Origin: CAXTSE01 sp964246985
Lineage (GTDB): Bacteria; Actinomycetota; Actinomycetes; Actinomycetales; Microbacteriaceae
Direction: 5' to 3'
DNA length: 64,000 nt
Assembly (NCBI GenBank): GCA_964246985.1
Contig: CAXTSE010000016.1
Span: 1-64,000 of the forward strand
Shown in pieces: positions 16,173 through 24,723 of the stretch (position 1 is the stretch's first letter; every line of letters begins with the position of its first letter). A program made the position numbers and the translations under genes. The notes below the pieces were generated by a model. The model saw only the letters and a list, made by a program, of their open reading frames with translations, had not been told where the DNA came from and searched no databases.

Positions 16173-17710
16173 GCGACGAGCGTGGCGGCGCATTCGGCGG
16201 CGCCGACGACGAGCTGCCCGACGACCCGTTCGGCGAAGTGTCGGGCGGCGATCTGCCTGACGACCCGTTCGCCGAGCTGACCGGCGGGGACTTCCGATCC
16301 GCCACCATCGGCGGGGTGGCGGCCGACGACGACGAGGCGGATCTCGCCTCCGCGGCCGAATCCGACCTCGAGTTCCAGCCCGCCGCCGACGCCGTCTACA
16401 CCGCCCTCCTCGGGCGCATCGGCGAGGGCACCCCCCGCCCGAGACTCGAGCCGACCCGTCGCGCCGCGGAGCTGCTCGGCGACCCGCAGCGCTCGGCGCC
16501 CGTGATCCACATCACGGGCACCAACGGCAAGACCTCGACCAGCCGCATGATCGAGTCGCTGCTGCGCGCATCGGGTCTCCGTCCGGGCCTGCTGACCAGC
16601 CCGCATCTCGTGCGGCTCAACGAGCGCATCCTGATCGACGGCCGCCCGATCGGCAACGAGGCGCTCTCGCGCAACTGGGACGACATCGCGCCCTACCTCC
16701 TGATGGTCGACGCCGAGCTGGCCGCAGCCGGCGAACCCGAGCTCACGTTCTTCGAGGCGCTCACGGTGCTGGCGTTCGCCTGCTTCGCCGACGCCCCCGT
16801 CGACGTGATCGTGCTCGAGGTCGGCATGGGGGGCGAATGGGACTCGACCAACGTCGCCGACGGTCAGGTCGCCGTGTTCACGCCGATCGCCCTCGACCAC
16901 ACGCAGCGCCTCGGCAGCACCGTGACCGAGATCGCGCGCACCAAGGCGGGCATCATCAAGCCGGCGGCCTCGGTCGTGACGGCGATGCAGTCGGTGGAGG
17001 CGATGGACGAGCTGCGCTCGGCCGCCCGGCAGTTCGAGGCCCCCGTCGCGATCGAGATGGTGGACTTCGCGGTCGAGGGGACGACCGTCGCGGTCGGCGG
17101 ACAGCTCGTCGACATCCGCGGTCGCGCGGGCACGTATCGCGACGTCTACCTGCCGCTCTACGGCGAGCACCAGGCCCAGAACGCCGCGGTCGCGGTCGCC
17201 GCCGTAGAGTCGTTCCTCGGCGACGGCGAGCGTGCTCTGGCGGCCGACGTCGTGGCGCAGGGACTCGGGTCGGCGACATCGCCCGGACGCATGCAGCTCA
17301 TCGGCGTCGAGCCGACCGTGCTCGTCGATGCCGCCCACAACCCGCACGGGGCGGCGGCGCTCGCCAGCGCGATCCGCGAGTACTTCGACTTCGACGAGAT
17401 CACGGCCGTGGTCAGCGTGCTCGCCGACAAGGATGCCCGCGGCATCATCGAGGAGCTGGCCCCCGTCGTCGACAGATTCTTCGTGACCGCGTCGAGCTCC
17501 GACCGCGCGACGCCCGTCGACGAGCTCGTCGAGCTGGTGTCCGAGGTCGGCGGGCCGGATGCGGCGCGCGCCTTCGTGGATGAGCACCAGGCTCTCGCCG
17601 ATGCGCGGGTGTGGGCGTCCGAGAGCCCACGTCGTGCGGTGCTGGTCGCCGGATCCATCACCCTGGTCGGGGACGCCATGCGCATCGCACGCGACGAGGC
17701 CTGGAAATGA
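16169..17710 (+). CDS. folC: Folylpolyglutamate / dihydrofolate synthase
   Basis: 513 residues. FolC joins Glu to dihydropteroate and adds further glutamates to folates. The ATP site 'HITGTNGKTSTSRM' and the C-terminal ligase-domain motif 'VDAAHNPHGA' are intact. Compared with the usual ~430-450 residues there is an extra ~75-residue acidic N-terminal tail ('DDELPDDPFGEVSGGDLPDDPF', a near-duplicated unit). A later start near the FolC fold cannot be excluded, but the GTG at 16169 gives the usual 4-base overlap with ileS. Cotranscribed with ileS, DUF4233 and ndk; complements pabB/pabC in this window. Confidence 0.93.
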   Translation: MSDERGGAFGGADDELPDDPFGEVSGGDLPDDPFAELTGGDFRSATIGGVAADDDEADLASAAESDLEFQPAADAVYTALLGRIGEGTPRPRLEPTRRAAELLGDPQRSAPVIHITGTNGKTSTSRMIESLLRASGLRPGLLTSPHLVRLNERILIDGRPIGNEALSRNWDDIAPYLLMVDAELAAAGEPELTFFEALTVLAFACFADAPVDVIVLEVGMGGEWDSTNVADGQVAVFTPIALDHTQRLGSTVTEIARTKAGIIKPAASVVTAMQSVEAMDELRSAARQFEAPVAIEMVDFAVEGTTVAVGGQLVDIRGRAGTYRDVYLPLYGEHQAQNAAVAVAAVESFLGDGERALAADVVAQGLGSATSPGRMQLIGVEPTVLVDAAHNPHGAAALASAIREYFDFDEITAVVSVLADKDARGIIEELAPVVDRFFVTASSSDRATPVDELVELVSEVGGPDAARAFVDEHQALADARVWASESPRRAVLVAGSITLVGDAMRIARDEAWK

Positions 17711-18177
17711 GCGGCGACATGAGCGGGTCGGGCAGCCCGGAGGGCGTCTCGCAGCCGTCGTCCCGCCGCTCCCGCCCCCGCCGTGAGCGCTCCGTCACCG
17801 AGTCGCTGCTCTCGATCGTGCTGGTTCTCGAGGCATTCCTGCTGTTCTTCGCGACCCTCACCGCGTTCGGCCTCCGGGTGCTCGAGCCCGAGCTGCCGGC
17901 GTGGGCGGCGCTGCCGATCGGCGGGGCGTTCATCGCGGTGGTGATCATCGCATCCGGCCTGATGCGCTTCTCGTGGGGCGTGTGGGTCGGCTGGGTGCTG
18001 CAGGTCGCGATCATCGCCACCGGCGTCGTCATGCCGATGATGTTCCTCGTCGGGGCCGGCTTCGCCGCCCTCTGGATCTTCTGCTTCGTCAAGGCGCGGC
18101 AGATCGAAGCGTTGAAGAGACGCAACTCTGCTGGACAGAGACCCGCAGGACCGACCCCAGAAGGAGCACCCTCGTGA
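17707..18177 (+). CDS. DUF4233 four-helix membrane protein
   Basis: 156 residues. A basic, disordered ~30-residue N-terminus leads into four hydrophobic helices (about 30-55, 65-85, 90-110, 113-130), then a basic tail. A small membrane protein of this kind is regularly found between folC and ndk in actinobacteria, and its role is unknown. The start at 17707 overlaps the folC stop; ATG 17719 is an alternative. Its own stop overlaps the GTG of ndk, so all four genes from ileS are translationally chained. Confidence 0.82.
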   Translation: MSGDMSGSGSPEGVSQPSSRRSRPRRERSVTESLLSIVLVLEAFLLFFATLTAFGLRVLEPELPAWAALPIGGAFIAVVIIASGLMRFSWGVWVGWVLQVAIIATGVVMPMMFLVGAGFAALWIFCFVKARQIEALKRRNSAGQRPAGPTPEGAPS

Positions 18178-18593
18178 CCACCGTCGAAGAGACCCTCGTC
18201 CTCGTGAAGCCGGACGGCGTGGCCCGCAACCTGACCGGCGAGATCCTGCGCCGCATCGAGGCGAAGGGCTACCAGCTCGTCGACATCCGGATGCTGCAGG
18301 CCGACCGGTCTCTGCTCGCCGAGCACTATGCCGAGCACGAGGGCAAGCCGTTCTACGAGCCGCTCGTCGAGTTCATGAAGTCGGGTCCCGTGGTCGCGCT
18401 TCGCGTGACCGGCAATCGGGTGATCGAGGGCTTCCGGGCGCTGGCCGGCACCACCGATCCGACGACGGCGGCGCCCGGCACGATCCGCGGCGACCTCGGC
18501 CGCGACTGGGGCCTCAAGGTGCAGCAGAACCTGGTGCACGGGTCGGACTCGCCCGAGTCGGCCGCGCGCGAGCTCGCTCTCTGGTTCGCCTAG
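18174..18593 (+). CDS. ndk: Nucleoside diphosphate kinase
   Basis: 139 residues, the normal length. It transfers the gamma-phosphate from ATP to (d)NDPs through a phosphohistidine. The N-terminal 'ETLVLVKPDGVARNL' and the active-site segment 'QNLVHGSDSPESA', with catalytic His, are present. The GTG at 18174 overlaps the DUF4233 stop, and AAGGAG lies ~8 bases upstream. Last gene of the ileS operon; a very long inverted repeat follows at 18608. Confidence 0.97.
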   Translation: MTTVEETLVLVKPDGVARNLTGEILRRIEAKGYQLVDIRMLQADRSLLAEHYAEHEGKPFYEPLVEFMKSGPVVALRVTGNRVIEGFRALAGTTDPTTAAPGTIRGDLGRDWGLKVQQNLVHGSDSPESAARELALWFA

Positions 18594-18607
18594 CCTCGAC
18601 CCGCGCT

Positions 18608-18660
18608 GAAACGCCGAAATCGGCAGTCCCCGTGATGGAGACTGCCGATTTCGGCGTTTC
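18608..18660. terminator. 21-bp perfect inverted repeat between convergent ndk and the thioredoxin-domain gene
   Basis: GAAACGCCGAAATCGGCAGTC (18608-18628; written here in part as GAAACGCCGAAATCGGCAG plus TC) pairs perfectly with 18640-18660 across an 11-nt loop. Each arm itself contains a near-palindrome (GCCGA-AA-TCGGC on the left, GCCGA-TT-TCGGC on the right), so the element has two-level symmetry. It can end transcription from both sides. The unusual length and internal symmetry also fit a dispersed REP-like element. Confidence 0.7.
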
Positions 18661-18670
18661 GCAAGCCTGA

Positions 18671-19600
18671 CTACGGGGTCGCGGCAGTCGGCGTCGGGGT
18701 CGGCGTTGCCGATCCGTCGGAGTCGGTGCCGGAGTCGCTCGCGCCGGCCGCGGCGGCCTGCTGCACGAACGAGCTGAACTCCTGCGCGTCGTCGAGCGCG
18801 CCCGTGTAGAAGGCGCCGTTCACGATGATGCGCGGGGTGCCGAAGCGACCCTGCTCGTCCTTCAGGTCCTCGTTGGAGCTCGCCCGCGCCGTCGCAGCGG
18901 TGACCCAGCCCTTGTAGGTCTCTCCGTTCACGCAGGAGTCGACCTTGTCGTCGGCCACCCCCGCCCCGCGGATGACGTCGATGATCTGGGCGTTGGTGAG
19001 GTTCGAGGTGCCCTCCTCGACGCCGTCCGCCGCGTAGAAGGCGGCGTTCACGTCGAGGAACCTGGTCGGGTCGTAGACGGCCACGCACGCGGCCGCGTTT
19101 GCAGCACGGGAGGAGTAGCGCGTGCCCGCCGACTGGTTGTCGAGGATGGCGATCGGATGGACCTCGACCGATGCGATGCCGCTCTCGACCCACTGGGTGA
19201 TCTGCTCGCCGTTCGTCGTCTCGAACTGGTTGCAGAAGGGGCAGAGGTAGTCGATGTAGAGCTCGATGTTGACGTCGCGGTCGAGCGAGGCGGTGTCGGT
19301 CGGCGTCGGCGTGCCGCCCTCGGGGATGCCGTCGGTCGACGCGACCTCGATGCCGTCGGCGCTTCCCGTGAGCACGATGCCGTCGCTCGCCATGTTGGCG
19401 GGTCCGGGACCGGCGGGGCGGGTCGAGGTGTAGATGACGACGGCGACGATGGCCAGGATCGCGACGATGGCGAACGTCGAGCCCCCGCGGATCAGGATGC
19501 GATTGCGCGTCTCGCGCTTCTTCTGCTTCTCGCGCTCGATGCGCGCCGCCTCACGGGCGGCCTCGCGTCGCTGGTTCTTGGTGAGCTTCTCGTCTGGCAC
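18671..19600 (-). CDS. Membrane-anchored DsbA-like thiol oxidoreductase
   Basis: 309 residues. A very basic cytosolic N-terminus (~1-36), one membrane helix (~38-57) and an extracytoplasmic thioredoxin-fold domain with active site C120-P-F-C123 and a cis-Pro loop 'FGTPRIIVNG'. A second cysteine pair (AACVAVYD, VDSCVNGE) is typical of actinobacterial DsbA/MdbA-like proteins. The C-terminus is a Thr/Pro/Ala tail. It lies 10 bp behind the VKOR gene: DsbA oxidises secreted proteins and VKOR re-oxidises DsbA. GTG start at 19600 without a clear Shine-Dalgarno sequence. Confidence 0.88.
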   Translation of the reverse strand: MPDEKLTKNQRREAAREAARIEREKQKKRETRNRILIRGGSTFAIVAILAIVAVVIYTSTRPAGPGPANMASDGIVLTGSADGIEVASTDGIPEGGTPTPTDTASLDRDVNIELYIDYLCPFCNQFETTNGEQITQWVESGIASVEVHPIAILDNQSAGTRYSSRAANAAACVAVYDPTRFLDVNAAFYAADGVEEGTSNLTNAQIIDVIRGAGVADDKVDSCVNGETYKGWVTAATARASSNEDLKDEQGRFGTPRIIVNGAFYTGALDDAQEFSSFVQQAAAAGASDSGTDSDGSATPTPTPTAATP

Positions 19601-19610
19601 GGACGGAAGT

Positions 19611-20237
19611 CTAGGGGGCGATGTATGCGAGCACGTTGAGGTTCACCTGGGCGATCACCGCGACGATCCCGTAGCTCGCGACGACGATCGGGACCACCCA
19701 CGAGAGCGCCCCGGCGCCCGGTCCGCGCAGCCCGTCGCCGAATCGGCCGTCGCGCGCGTTGACGAGGGTGACCACCCAGAACATGGGGATCACGACGGTC
19801 CAGACGAGCATGCACCAGGGGCACAGCGTCCCCAGGACGAAGATGCTCTGCGAGATCAGCCAGATGACGAACGCCAGCGCGCCGACGACGCCGACGTTGA
19901 ACGCGATCCAGAACCACCGGGCGAAGCGCGCGCCGGCGAGCAGCCCCACGCCGACCGCGATCGGCGCGATGAACGCCGCCACCCCGATCAGCGGGTTCGG
20001 GAACCCGAACAGGGCGCCCTGGGGCGACGACAGGTTCTCGCCGCACTGCACCAGGATGCTGAAGTTGCAGTCGAGGTCGGCCTCGGGGTTCTCGAGCACG
20101 GCGAACTTGTCGAGGGTGAGTGAGAACGCCGCCCACCATCCGATCGCGCCCGTGATGATGAGGAAGATCGCATAGACCCAGGGGCGCTGGGCGGGCGCCT
20201 GGGGGTCGCGCACGGCGGTCGCGGATCGGTCGGTCAC
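19611..20237 (-). CDS. Vitamin K epoxide reductase (VKOR) family protein
   Basis: 208 residues, about five membrane helices. The CPWC quinone-side active site (C139, C142) and the loop cysteines C57 and C65 ('LDCNFSILVQCGEN') are all present. 'GFPNPLIGV' and 'TLCPWCMLVW' are family signatures. In actinobacteria VKOR replaces DsbB, passing electrons from the DsbA-like partner to menaquinone; the partner gene follows at once. The open frame runs to 20648, but the GTG at 20237 is chosen because an extended -10 (TGCGATAAT) ends six bases upstream, implying a leaderless mRNA. Confidence 0.9.
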   Translation of the reverse strand: MTDRSATAVRDPQAPAQRPWVYAIFLIITGAIGWWAAFSLTLDKFAVLENPEADLDCNFSILVQCGENLSSPQGALFGFPNPLIGVAAFIAPIAVGVGLLAGARFARWFWIAFNVGVVGALAFVIWLISQSIFVLGTLCPWCMLVWTVVIPMFWVVTLVNARDGRFGDGLRGPGAGALSWVVPIVVASYGIVAVIAQVNLNVLAYIAP

Positions 20238-20241
20238 CTGC

Positions 20242-20299
20242 CGATTATCGCAATCGCGTCGGCGAGAACGCCCCCGCGCGCCCCGACGTGCGATAATCG
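20242..20299. promoter_or_regulatory. Mirror-image extended -10 promoters for vkor (left) and rne (right)
   Basis: CGATTATCGCA (20242-20252) and TGCGATAATCG (20289-20299) form a perfect 11-bp inverted repeat. Each arm reads TGCGATAAT outward, an extended -10. The left one serves vkor, six bases before its GTG. The right one would start the rne transcript near 20303. Confidence 0.6.
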
Positions 20300-20302
20300 T
20301 CG

Positions 20303-20569
20303 CAGTCGATCGGGCCGCGCCCGCATCGGCGCCACATTGAAGGCTTACCGGGCATACCGGGCCACGAGTGCGATTCGCACCGTGACGGATGGCAAGTTCC
20401 GAAGCGCAGTGACAGAGCGCGAGCGACAACGCGGTACCCGACGACACAGGATGTCGCCCGGGCCGGGGTCGCAGCATCGAAAGGATTCGCGGAGGCAGCG
20501 CAAGCGCCGCCGCACGAGAGTACCCGGTGGGCGGCGCGGTCGCCCTGCCGGACGAGGAGTGCACCAGCG
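20303..20569 (+). other. Long 5' leader of rne; no gene seen
   Basis: The stretch 20238-20569 holds the divergent promoters and then ~267 nt with no supported gene. It contains GTGCG-ATT-CGCAC and other GC-rich hairpins. RNase E genes commonly carry long leaders through which the enzyme degrades its own mRNA, so autoregulation is a reasonable but untested guess. Confidence 0.45.
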
Positions 20570-23146
20570 ATGGTGAATGACACGACGCCCGAAGACCTCC
20601 AGCCGGATGCCGACGAGGCTCCCACGCGCCCGCGACGTCGGCGCGCATCGGCCCCCAAGAGCGCGGCCGAGCACGCCTCGGTGAACGAGCAGGCAGACGA
20701 CGCGGCGGCCGAGCCGGCCGAGGCCTCCGCCGACACGTCTCCCGGTGCGCCCGACTCGCACGACAAGCCCAAGAAGGCCAAGGGCGACAAGAAGCGCAAG
20801 GACGGCAAGAAGAAGCACGCCGAGCCCGCGGACGAGCCGGACGACGAGGCCGCCCCCGCCGCCCCGGCGGCCACTGGCCCCACCACGATGCTCCTCTTCC
20901 AGGCGCCCCCTCTGCCCACTCCCGTCATCGGCGGAGACGGCCAGGTCGCACCCACGTCGTCGGGCTCCACCCGACGCGGCAGCGGCACCCCGCGCGGCGG
21001 CGGCGCGCCCTCCGGCACCGCCGACCTCGACGCGAACGGCCCCGACGACGGCGGCGCCGGCGATGCCGACGAGGGCACCGGCTCGAGCCGCCGGCGCACC
21101 CGTCGCCGCAGCGGCGACGCCCCCCGCGAGGGCGAGGACGCGCCGGGCACGACGGTGCGCGTCCGCCAGCCCCGGCAGGCGCCCGCCCCGATCACCGAGC
21201 CGCAGCGGGTCAAGGGCTCGACGCGGCTGGAGGCCAAGAAGCAGCGACGCCGCGACGGCCGCGATGCCGGTCGTCGCCGTCCGGTCATCACCGAGGCCGA
21301 GTTCCTCGCCCGCCGCGAGAGCGTCGACCGCAACATGGTGGTCCGCTCGAAGTACGGACGCATCCAGATCGGCGTGCTCGAGGACGGCGTGCTCGTGGAG
21401 CACTACGTTGCCCGCGCCGCCGACGCGAGCCTCATCGGCAACGTGTACCTCGGTCGCGTGCAGAACGTGCTGCCGAGCATGGAGGCCGCCTTCGTCGACA
21501 TCGGCCGCGGTCGCAACGCCGTGCTCTACTCGGGCGAGGTCGACTGGGAGGCCGCGCAGGCGCAGGCCGACACCGACGGCCGCGGCCAGCAGGCCCGCCG
21601 CATCGAGCTCGCCCTGAAGCCGGGCGACAAGGTGCTCGTGCAGGTCACCAAGGACCCGGTCGGGCACAAGGGCGCCCGCCTGACCAGCCAGATCAGCCTG
21701 CCGGGCCGCTATCTCGTCTACGTGCCGAACGGCTCGATGAACGGCATCAGCCGCAAGCTGCCCGACACCGAGCGCGCCCGCCTCAAGAAGATCCTCAAGG
21801 AGGTGCTTCCCGACGACGCCGGCGTGATCGTGCGCACCGCCGCCGAGGGCGCCACCGAGGAGCAGCTCACCCTCGACGTCAGCCGTCTCACCAACCAGTG
21901 GGCCTCGATCAGCGCCGCGCTGCAGAACGTGCAGGCTCCCGCTCTGCTGCACAGCGAGCCCGACCTGCTCATCAAGATCGTGCGCGATGTCTTCAACGAG
22001 GACTTCCAGAAGCTCGTGGTCGAGGGTGAGGATGCGCTCGAGACGATCTCGTCGTACGTCACCGCCGTCGCACCCGACCTGGCCGACCGGCTCGAGCGCT
22101 ACGAGAGCGACGTCGACTCGTTCGACGAGTACCGCGTCTCGGAGCAGATCGAGAAGGCGCTCGACCGCAAGGTCTGGCTGCCGTCGGGCGGATCGCTCGT
22201 CATCGACCGCACCGAGGCCATGACGGTGGTCGACGTCAACACGGGCAAGTTCGTCGGATCCGGCGGCAACCTCGAGGAGACGGTCACCAAGAACAACCTC
22301 GAGGCCGCAGAGGAGATCGTGCGCCAGCTGCGGCTGCGCGACATCGGCGGCATCATCGTCGTCGACTTCATCGACATGGTGCTCGAGACCAACCGCGACC
22401 TCGTCCTCCGGCGCCTCGTCGAGTGCCTCAGCCGCGACCGCACCAAGCACCAGGTGGCCGAGGTCACCTCGCTCGGACTCGTGCAGATGACCCGCAAGAA
22501 GCTGGGACTCGGCCTCGTCGAGTCGTTCAGCGAGAACTGCGAGGTCTGCGCGGGGCGCGGCATCATCATCCACCACGAGCCGGTGTTCAAGCACCGTCCT
22601 CAGCAGTCCGAGCAGCCGAGCCAGAACCAGAGCGGCGGATCGTCGCGCAGCCGTCGCGGACGCGGCGGCAACGGCGGCGGGTCGGCCCCCATCTCCGGAC
22701 CGAAGAACGGCCACGGACCGTCCGGCACCCACGCGATCACCGACGACGTGCGGAACGCCCTCGCCCAGATCGCCAAGAGCACGGTTCCGCATCACGACGA
22801 CGCCGGTGCGCAGGCGCCCGAGGCGCCGGTCTCGGTCTCGGCGGACTCGATCGTCTCGACCGACGTGATCGTTGCGGCCCCCGAGGTCGTCGATGCTCCC
22901 AGCAAGGTGGAGGAGGCAGCGGAAGCAGCTGCCGAGGCCGCCGTCGAGATCCTCGACATCCCGCTCGGGTCGACGGGGTCGTCGCGGTCCGCACGCCGCA
23001 TCAGCACCCAGGACGCGGAGCAGATCCTCGGATCCGTTCTCGAGGCCCTGCCGGAGCCCACCAAGCCCGGCCAGAGCCGCGGCCGACGCTCGCGTCGTGC
23101 CTCGTCGTCGGGCGTCGTCGTCACCCCCGCAGAGGGCGTCGAGTGA
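20570..23146 (+). CDS. rne: Ribonuclease E/G
   Basis: 858 residues; endonuclease for mRNA decay and rRNA/tRNA processing. Residues ~1-245 are a disordered charged arm (Lys/Arg- and Ala/Glu/Pro-rich). The catalytic core (~255-680) has the S1 region ('VLVEHYVARAADASLIGNVYLGRV'), the DNase-like subdomain with 'MTVVDVNTGKFVG' and 'IVVDFIDM', and the zinc-link 'CEVCAGRG'. A second disordered arm follows. The actinobacterial layout places scaffold arms on both sides of the core. ATG at 20570; a weak GACGAGGAG lies ~15 bases upstream. Confidence 0.95.
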   Translation: MVNDTTPEDLQPDADEAPTRPRRRRASAPKSAAEHASVNEQADDAAAEPAEASADTSPGAPDSHDKPKKAKGDKKRKDGKKKHAEPADEPDDEAAPAAPAATGPTTMLLFQAPPLPTPVIGGDGQVAPTSSGSTRRGSGTPRGGGAPSGTADLDANGPDDGGAGDADEGTGSSRRRTRRRSGDAPREGEDAPGTTVRVRQPRQAPAPITEPQRVKGSTRLEAKKQRRRDGRDAGRRRPVITEAEFLARRESVDRNMVVRSKYGRIQIGVLEDGVLVEHYVARAADASLIGNVYLGRVQNVLPSMEAAFVDIGRGRNAVLYSGEVDWEAAQAQADTDGRGQQARRIELALKPGDKVLVQVTKDPVGHKGARLTSQISLPGRYLVYVPNGSMNGISRKLPDTERARLKKILKEVLPDDAGVIVRTAAEGATEEQLTLDVSRLTNQWASISAALQNVQAPALLHSEPDLLIKIVRDVFNEDFQKLVVEGEDALETISSYVTAVAPDLADRLERYESDVDSFDEYRVSEQIEKALDRKVWLPSGGSLVIDRTEAMTVVDVNTGKFVGSGGNLEETVTKNNLEAAEEIVRQLRLRDIGGIIVVDFIDMVLETNRDLVLRRLVECLSRDRTKHQVAEVTSLGLVQMTRKKLGLGLVESFSENCEVCAGRGIIIHHEPVFKHRPQQSEQPSQNQSGGSSRSRRGRGGNGGGSAPISGPKNGHGPSGTHAITDDVRNALAQIAKSTVPHHDDAGAQAPEAPVSVSADSIVSTDVIVAAPEVVDAPSKVEEAAEAAAEAAVEILDIPLGSTGSSRSARRISTQDAEQILGSVLEALPEPTKPGQSRGRRSRRASSSGVVVTPAEGVE

Positions 23147-23153
23147 TCACGGT

Positions 23154-23191
23154 GGTCGAGTAGCGCCGACGCCGCGTGTCGAGACCCCGCG
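23154..23191. repeat. REP-like imperfect palindrome after rne
   Basis: GGTCGAGTAGCG (23154-23165) faces CGCGTGTCGAGACC (23173-23186). The outer arms resemble the stem at 50691-50729 (GGGTCGAGCAGCG..CGCTACTCGACCC). The 15-mer TGTCGAGACCCCGCG (23177-23191) recurs exactly at 34370-34384. It may also act as the rne terminator. Confidence 0.45.
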
Positions 23192-23205
23192 CGAGCGGGT
23201 GGACG

Positions 23206-23472
23206 TCAGCGCTTGTCGCGCTGCTTGACCCGCAGCCCGGCCACCTGCAGCCGTCGCAGCAGCTCGCGTCCGGTGACGGGCGTCGCTCCGAGGGCGACGA
23301 GCTCGTCCCATCGGCGCTCGGGCACGTCGTAGTGGTCGTTGTCGAAGCCGCGCTCGGGGATGCCAGCCGACGCGGCGAAGGCATGCAGCTCATCCAGGCT
23401 CTCGTCGCTCACGAGGTGGGCCCAGACCGTGCCGTGCGCGGGCCAGATGGGCTCGTCGATCAGCACCGTCAT
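23206..23472 (-). CDS. DUF4031 family protein
   Basis: 88 residues starting MTVLIDEPIWPAHGTVWAHL. The pattern 'WPAHGTVWAHLVSD', 'LHAFAASAGIPERGFDNDHYDVPE' is the DUF4031 signature, a small soluble actinobacterial family of unknown function with conserved His and Asp residues. The ATG at 23472 is chosen; an upstream open frame is low-complexity. TAGAGT lies eight bases upstream (23481-23486), so the mRNA is nearly leaderless. Convergent with rne, separated by the REP-like element. Confidence 0.8.
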   Translation of the reverse strand: MTVLIDEPIWPAHGTVWAHLVSDESLDELHAFAASAGIPERGFDNDHYDVPERRWDELVALGATPVTGRELLRRLQVAGLRVKQRDKR

Positions 23473-23508
23473 GGGAGCCGACTCTAGCCCCGCACTAGGC
23501 TCGGGGGA

Positions 23509-24066
23509 GTGGCTACCGACCCGGTCGTTTCGCGCCGACCTCCGCTCCGTCCCGTCGCGCTGGCGGCGCTCGCGATCTTCGCCTTCGGCGTCGTACGCGG
23601 CATCATCTCGACGCTGTTCAGCGGCGCCACGAGCGCGATCTACGGCAACTCGGGGTTCCAGACCGAGTTCCTCGTTCCGGGTCTGATCGGCGAAGTCAGC
23701 ACCTGGGCCGTGTCGAGCGCCGGGGTCGGGCTCTCGCTCTGGCTGATCGCGCCGGTGCGCAGGGACCACCTGCTGCTCGATGTCGCCCTGCGGGCGGCCC
23801 TCGCCGCTCTCGCTGCCGGCGTGCTGCTCTGGCTGGTGAGCCTGCCGACCATCCTCGGACGCGTGCGCGGCACACTGCTCACGACAGGGCTCGAGGACCT
23901 CGTCGGCGGACCTCCGTCGGCGGCGGGGGAGCTGGCGGCGGCTGCCCTGGGTATCGTCCCGCAGGCGCTCGCGATCTACCCGCTCGCCCTGATCGCCGCG
24001 TACGCGCTTCGCCAGTGGATGCGTCGCGGACGCCAGTCGACGGAGGTCGCCGATGCCGCGTCGTGA
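23509..24066 (+). CDS. Hypothetical membrane protein (pair 1)
   Basis: 185 residues with four hydrophobic segments (about 15-36, 50-80, 88-112, 140-165) and a basic C-terminus. No family is recognised. GTG start at 23509 directly after GGGGGA; TAGGCT (23496-23501) lies seven bases upstream, so the mRNA is likely leaderless or nearly so. The 3' end overlaps the following membrane-protein gene by 14 bp, and both have the same size and four-helix outline, which suggests related or interacting subunits. Confidence 0.65.
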   Translation: MATDPVVSRRPPLRPVALAALAIFAFGVVRGIISTLFSGATSAIYGNSGFQTEFLVPGLIGEVSTWAVSSAGVGLSLWLIAPVRRDHLLLDVALRAALAALAAGVLLWLVSLPTILGRVRGTLLTTGLEDLVGGPPSAAGELAAAALGIVPQALAIYPLALIAAYALRQWMRRGRQSTEVADAAS

Positions 24067-24628
24067 TCTCGGCGACGTCGCCGTGACGGCACTGACGCGT
24101 CCGGGGGTGGGCTCGGCGCTGCTCGCGGGGCTCGGGGTGTACCTCGTGTTCGTGCTGCCGTCGCTCGCCAGCACCCTGGTCTACGTGCTGCTGGATCGCG
24201 GATACGGCCAGGACCCCGCCGCCTACCTGTCGTACATCCTGCCCGCGACCCTCCCCTCGATCCTCCTGCCGCCGATTCCGCTGTCGGTCGGCGTCGTCCT
24301 CGCCTTCTGGCAGATCGCGCCGATCGCACCCGAGCTCCGGATGGCGCACGTCGTGACCCGCTCGCTGCTCGCCGCCGTCGTGGGCTCGATCCTCAGCGGC
24401 ATCCTCGCGTTCTTCCTCACGCTGACACCGCGGCTCACCGGACCGGAGGCATCCCAGTACACGCCACTCCGCGCGGTCGCAGAGTCGGCTCGTCTCGCGG
24501 CGCCGGGAGCGTTCGACCTGCTCTTCGATGCCCTGATCGCCGTGCCGCTGGCCGCTCTGCTCCTCTGGGGATGGCTGCAGTCGCATCCCCCGAAGGCCAC
24601 GGCGCGCGGGGCTCTCGACGAGGTTTGA
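24053..24628 (+). CDS. Hypothetical membrane protein (pair 2)
   Basis: 191 residues with about four to five hydrophobic segments ('LLAGLGVYLVFVLPSLASTLVYVLL', 'SILLPPIPLSVGVVLAFW', 'LLAAVVGSILSGILAFFLTL', 'LIAVPLAALLLWGWL'). The ATG lies inside the end of the upstream gene in another frame, so translation is coupled. No catalytic motif is visible. The stop overlaps the -35 box of the rplU promoter. Confidence 0.65.
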   Translation: MPRRDLGDVAVTALTRPGVGSALLAGLGVYLVFVLPSLASTLVYVLLDRGYGQDPAAYLSYILPATLPSILLPPIPLSVGVVLAFWQIAPIAPELRMAHVVTRSLLAAVVGSILSGILAFFLTLTPRLTGPEASQYTPLRAVAESARLAAPGAFDLLFDALIAVPLAALLLWGWLQSHPPKATARGALDEV

Positions 24629-24654
24629 CCCACCGCCCGTTTTGCCGCTATTCT
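24625..24654 (+). promoter_or_regulatory. rplU-rpmA promoter
   Basis: TTGACC (24625-24630) and TATTCT (24649-24654) are separated by 18 bp. The -35 box includes the TGA of the preceding membrane-protein gene. The leader to the rplU start is ~63 nt, with AAAGGA ahead of the GTG. Confidence 0.65.
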
Positions 24655-24723
24655 TGACCCTTGGTGCGCGCGTGGCTCTGCCCGCATGTCTAGCGCCAAC
24701 ATCTTTCAGACAAAAGGATTCTC

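Noticed and set aside
12939..16193. A 1084-codon open frame antisense to ileS
   Set aside because: It is a GC-rich shadow: the reverse strand of ileS reads as Arg/Val/Glu/His-rich sequence with no fold or motif, while ileS has complete synthetase motifs.
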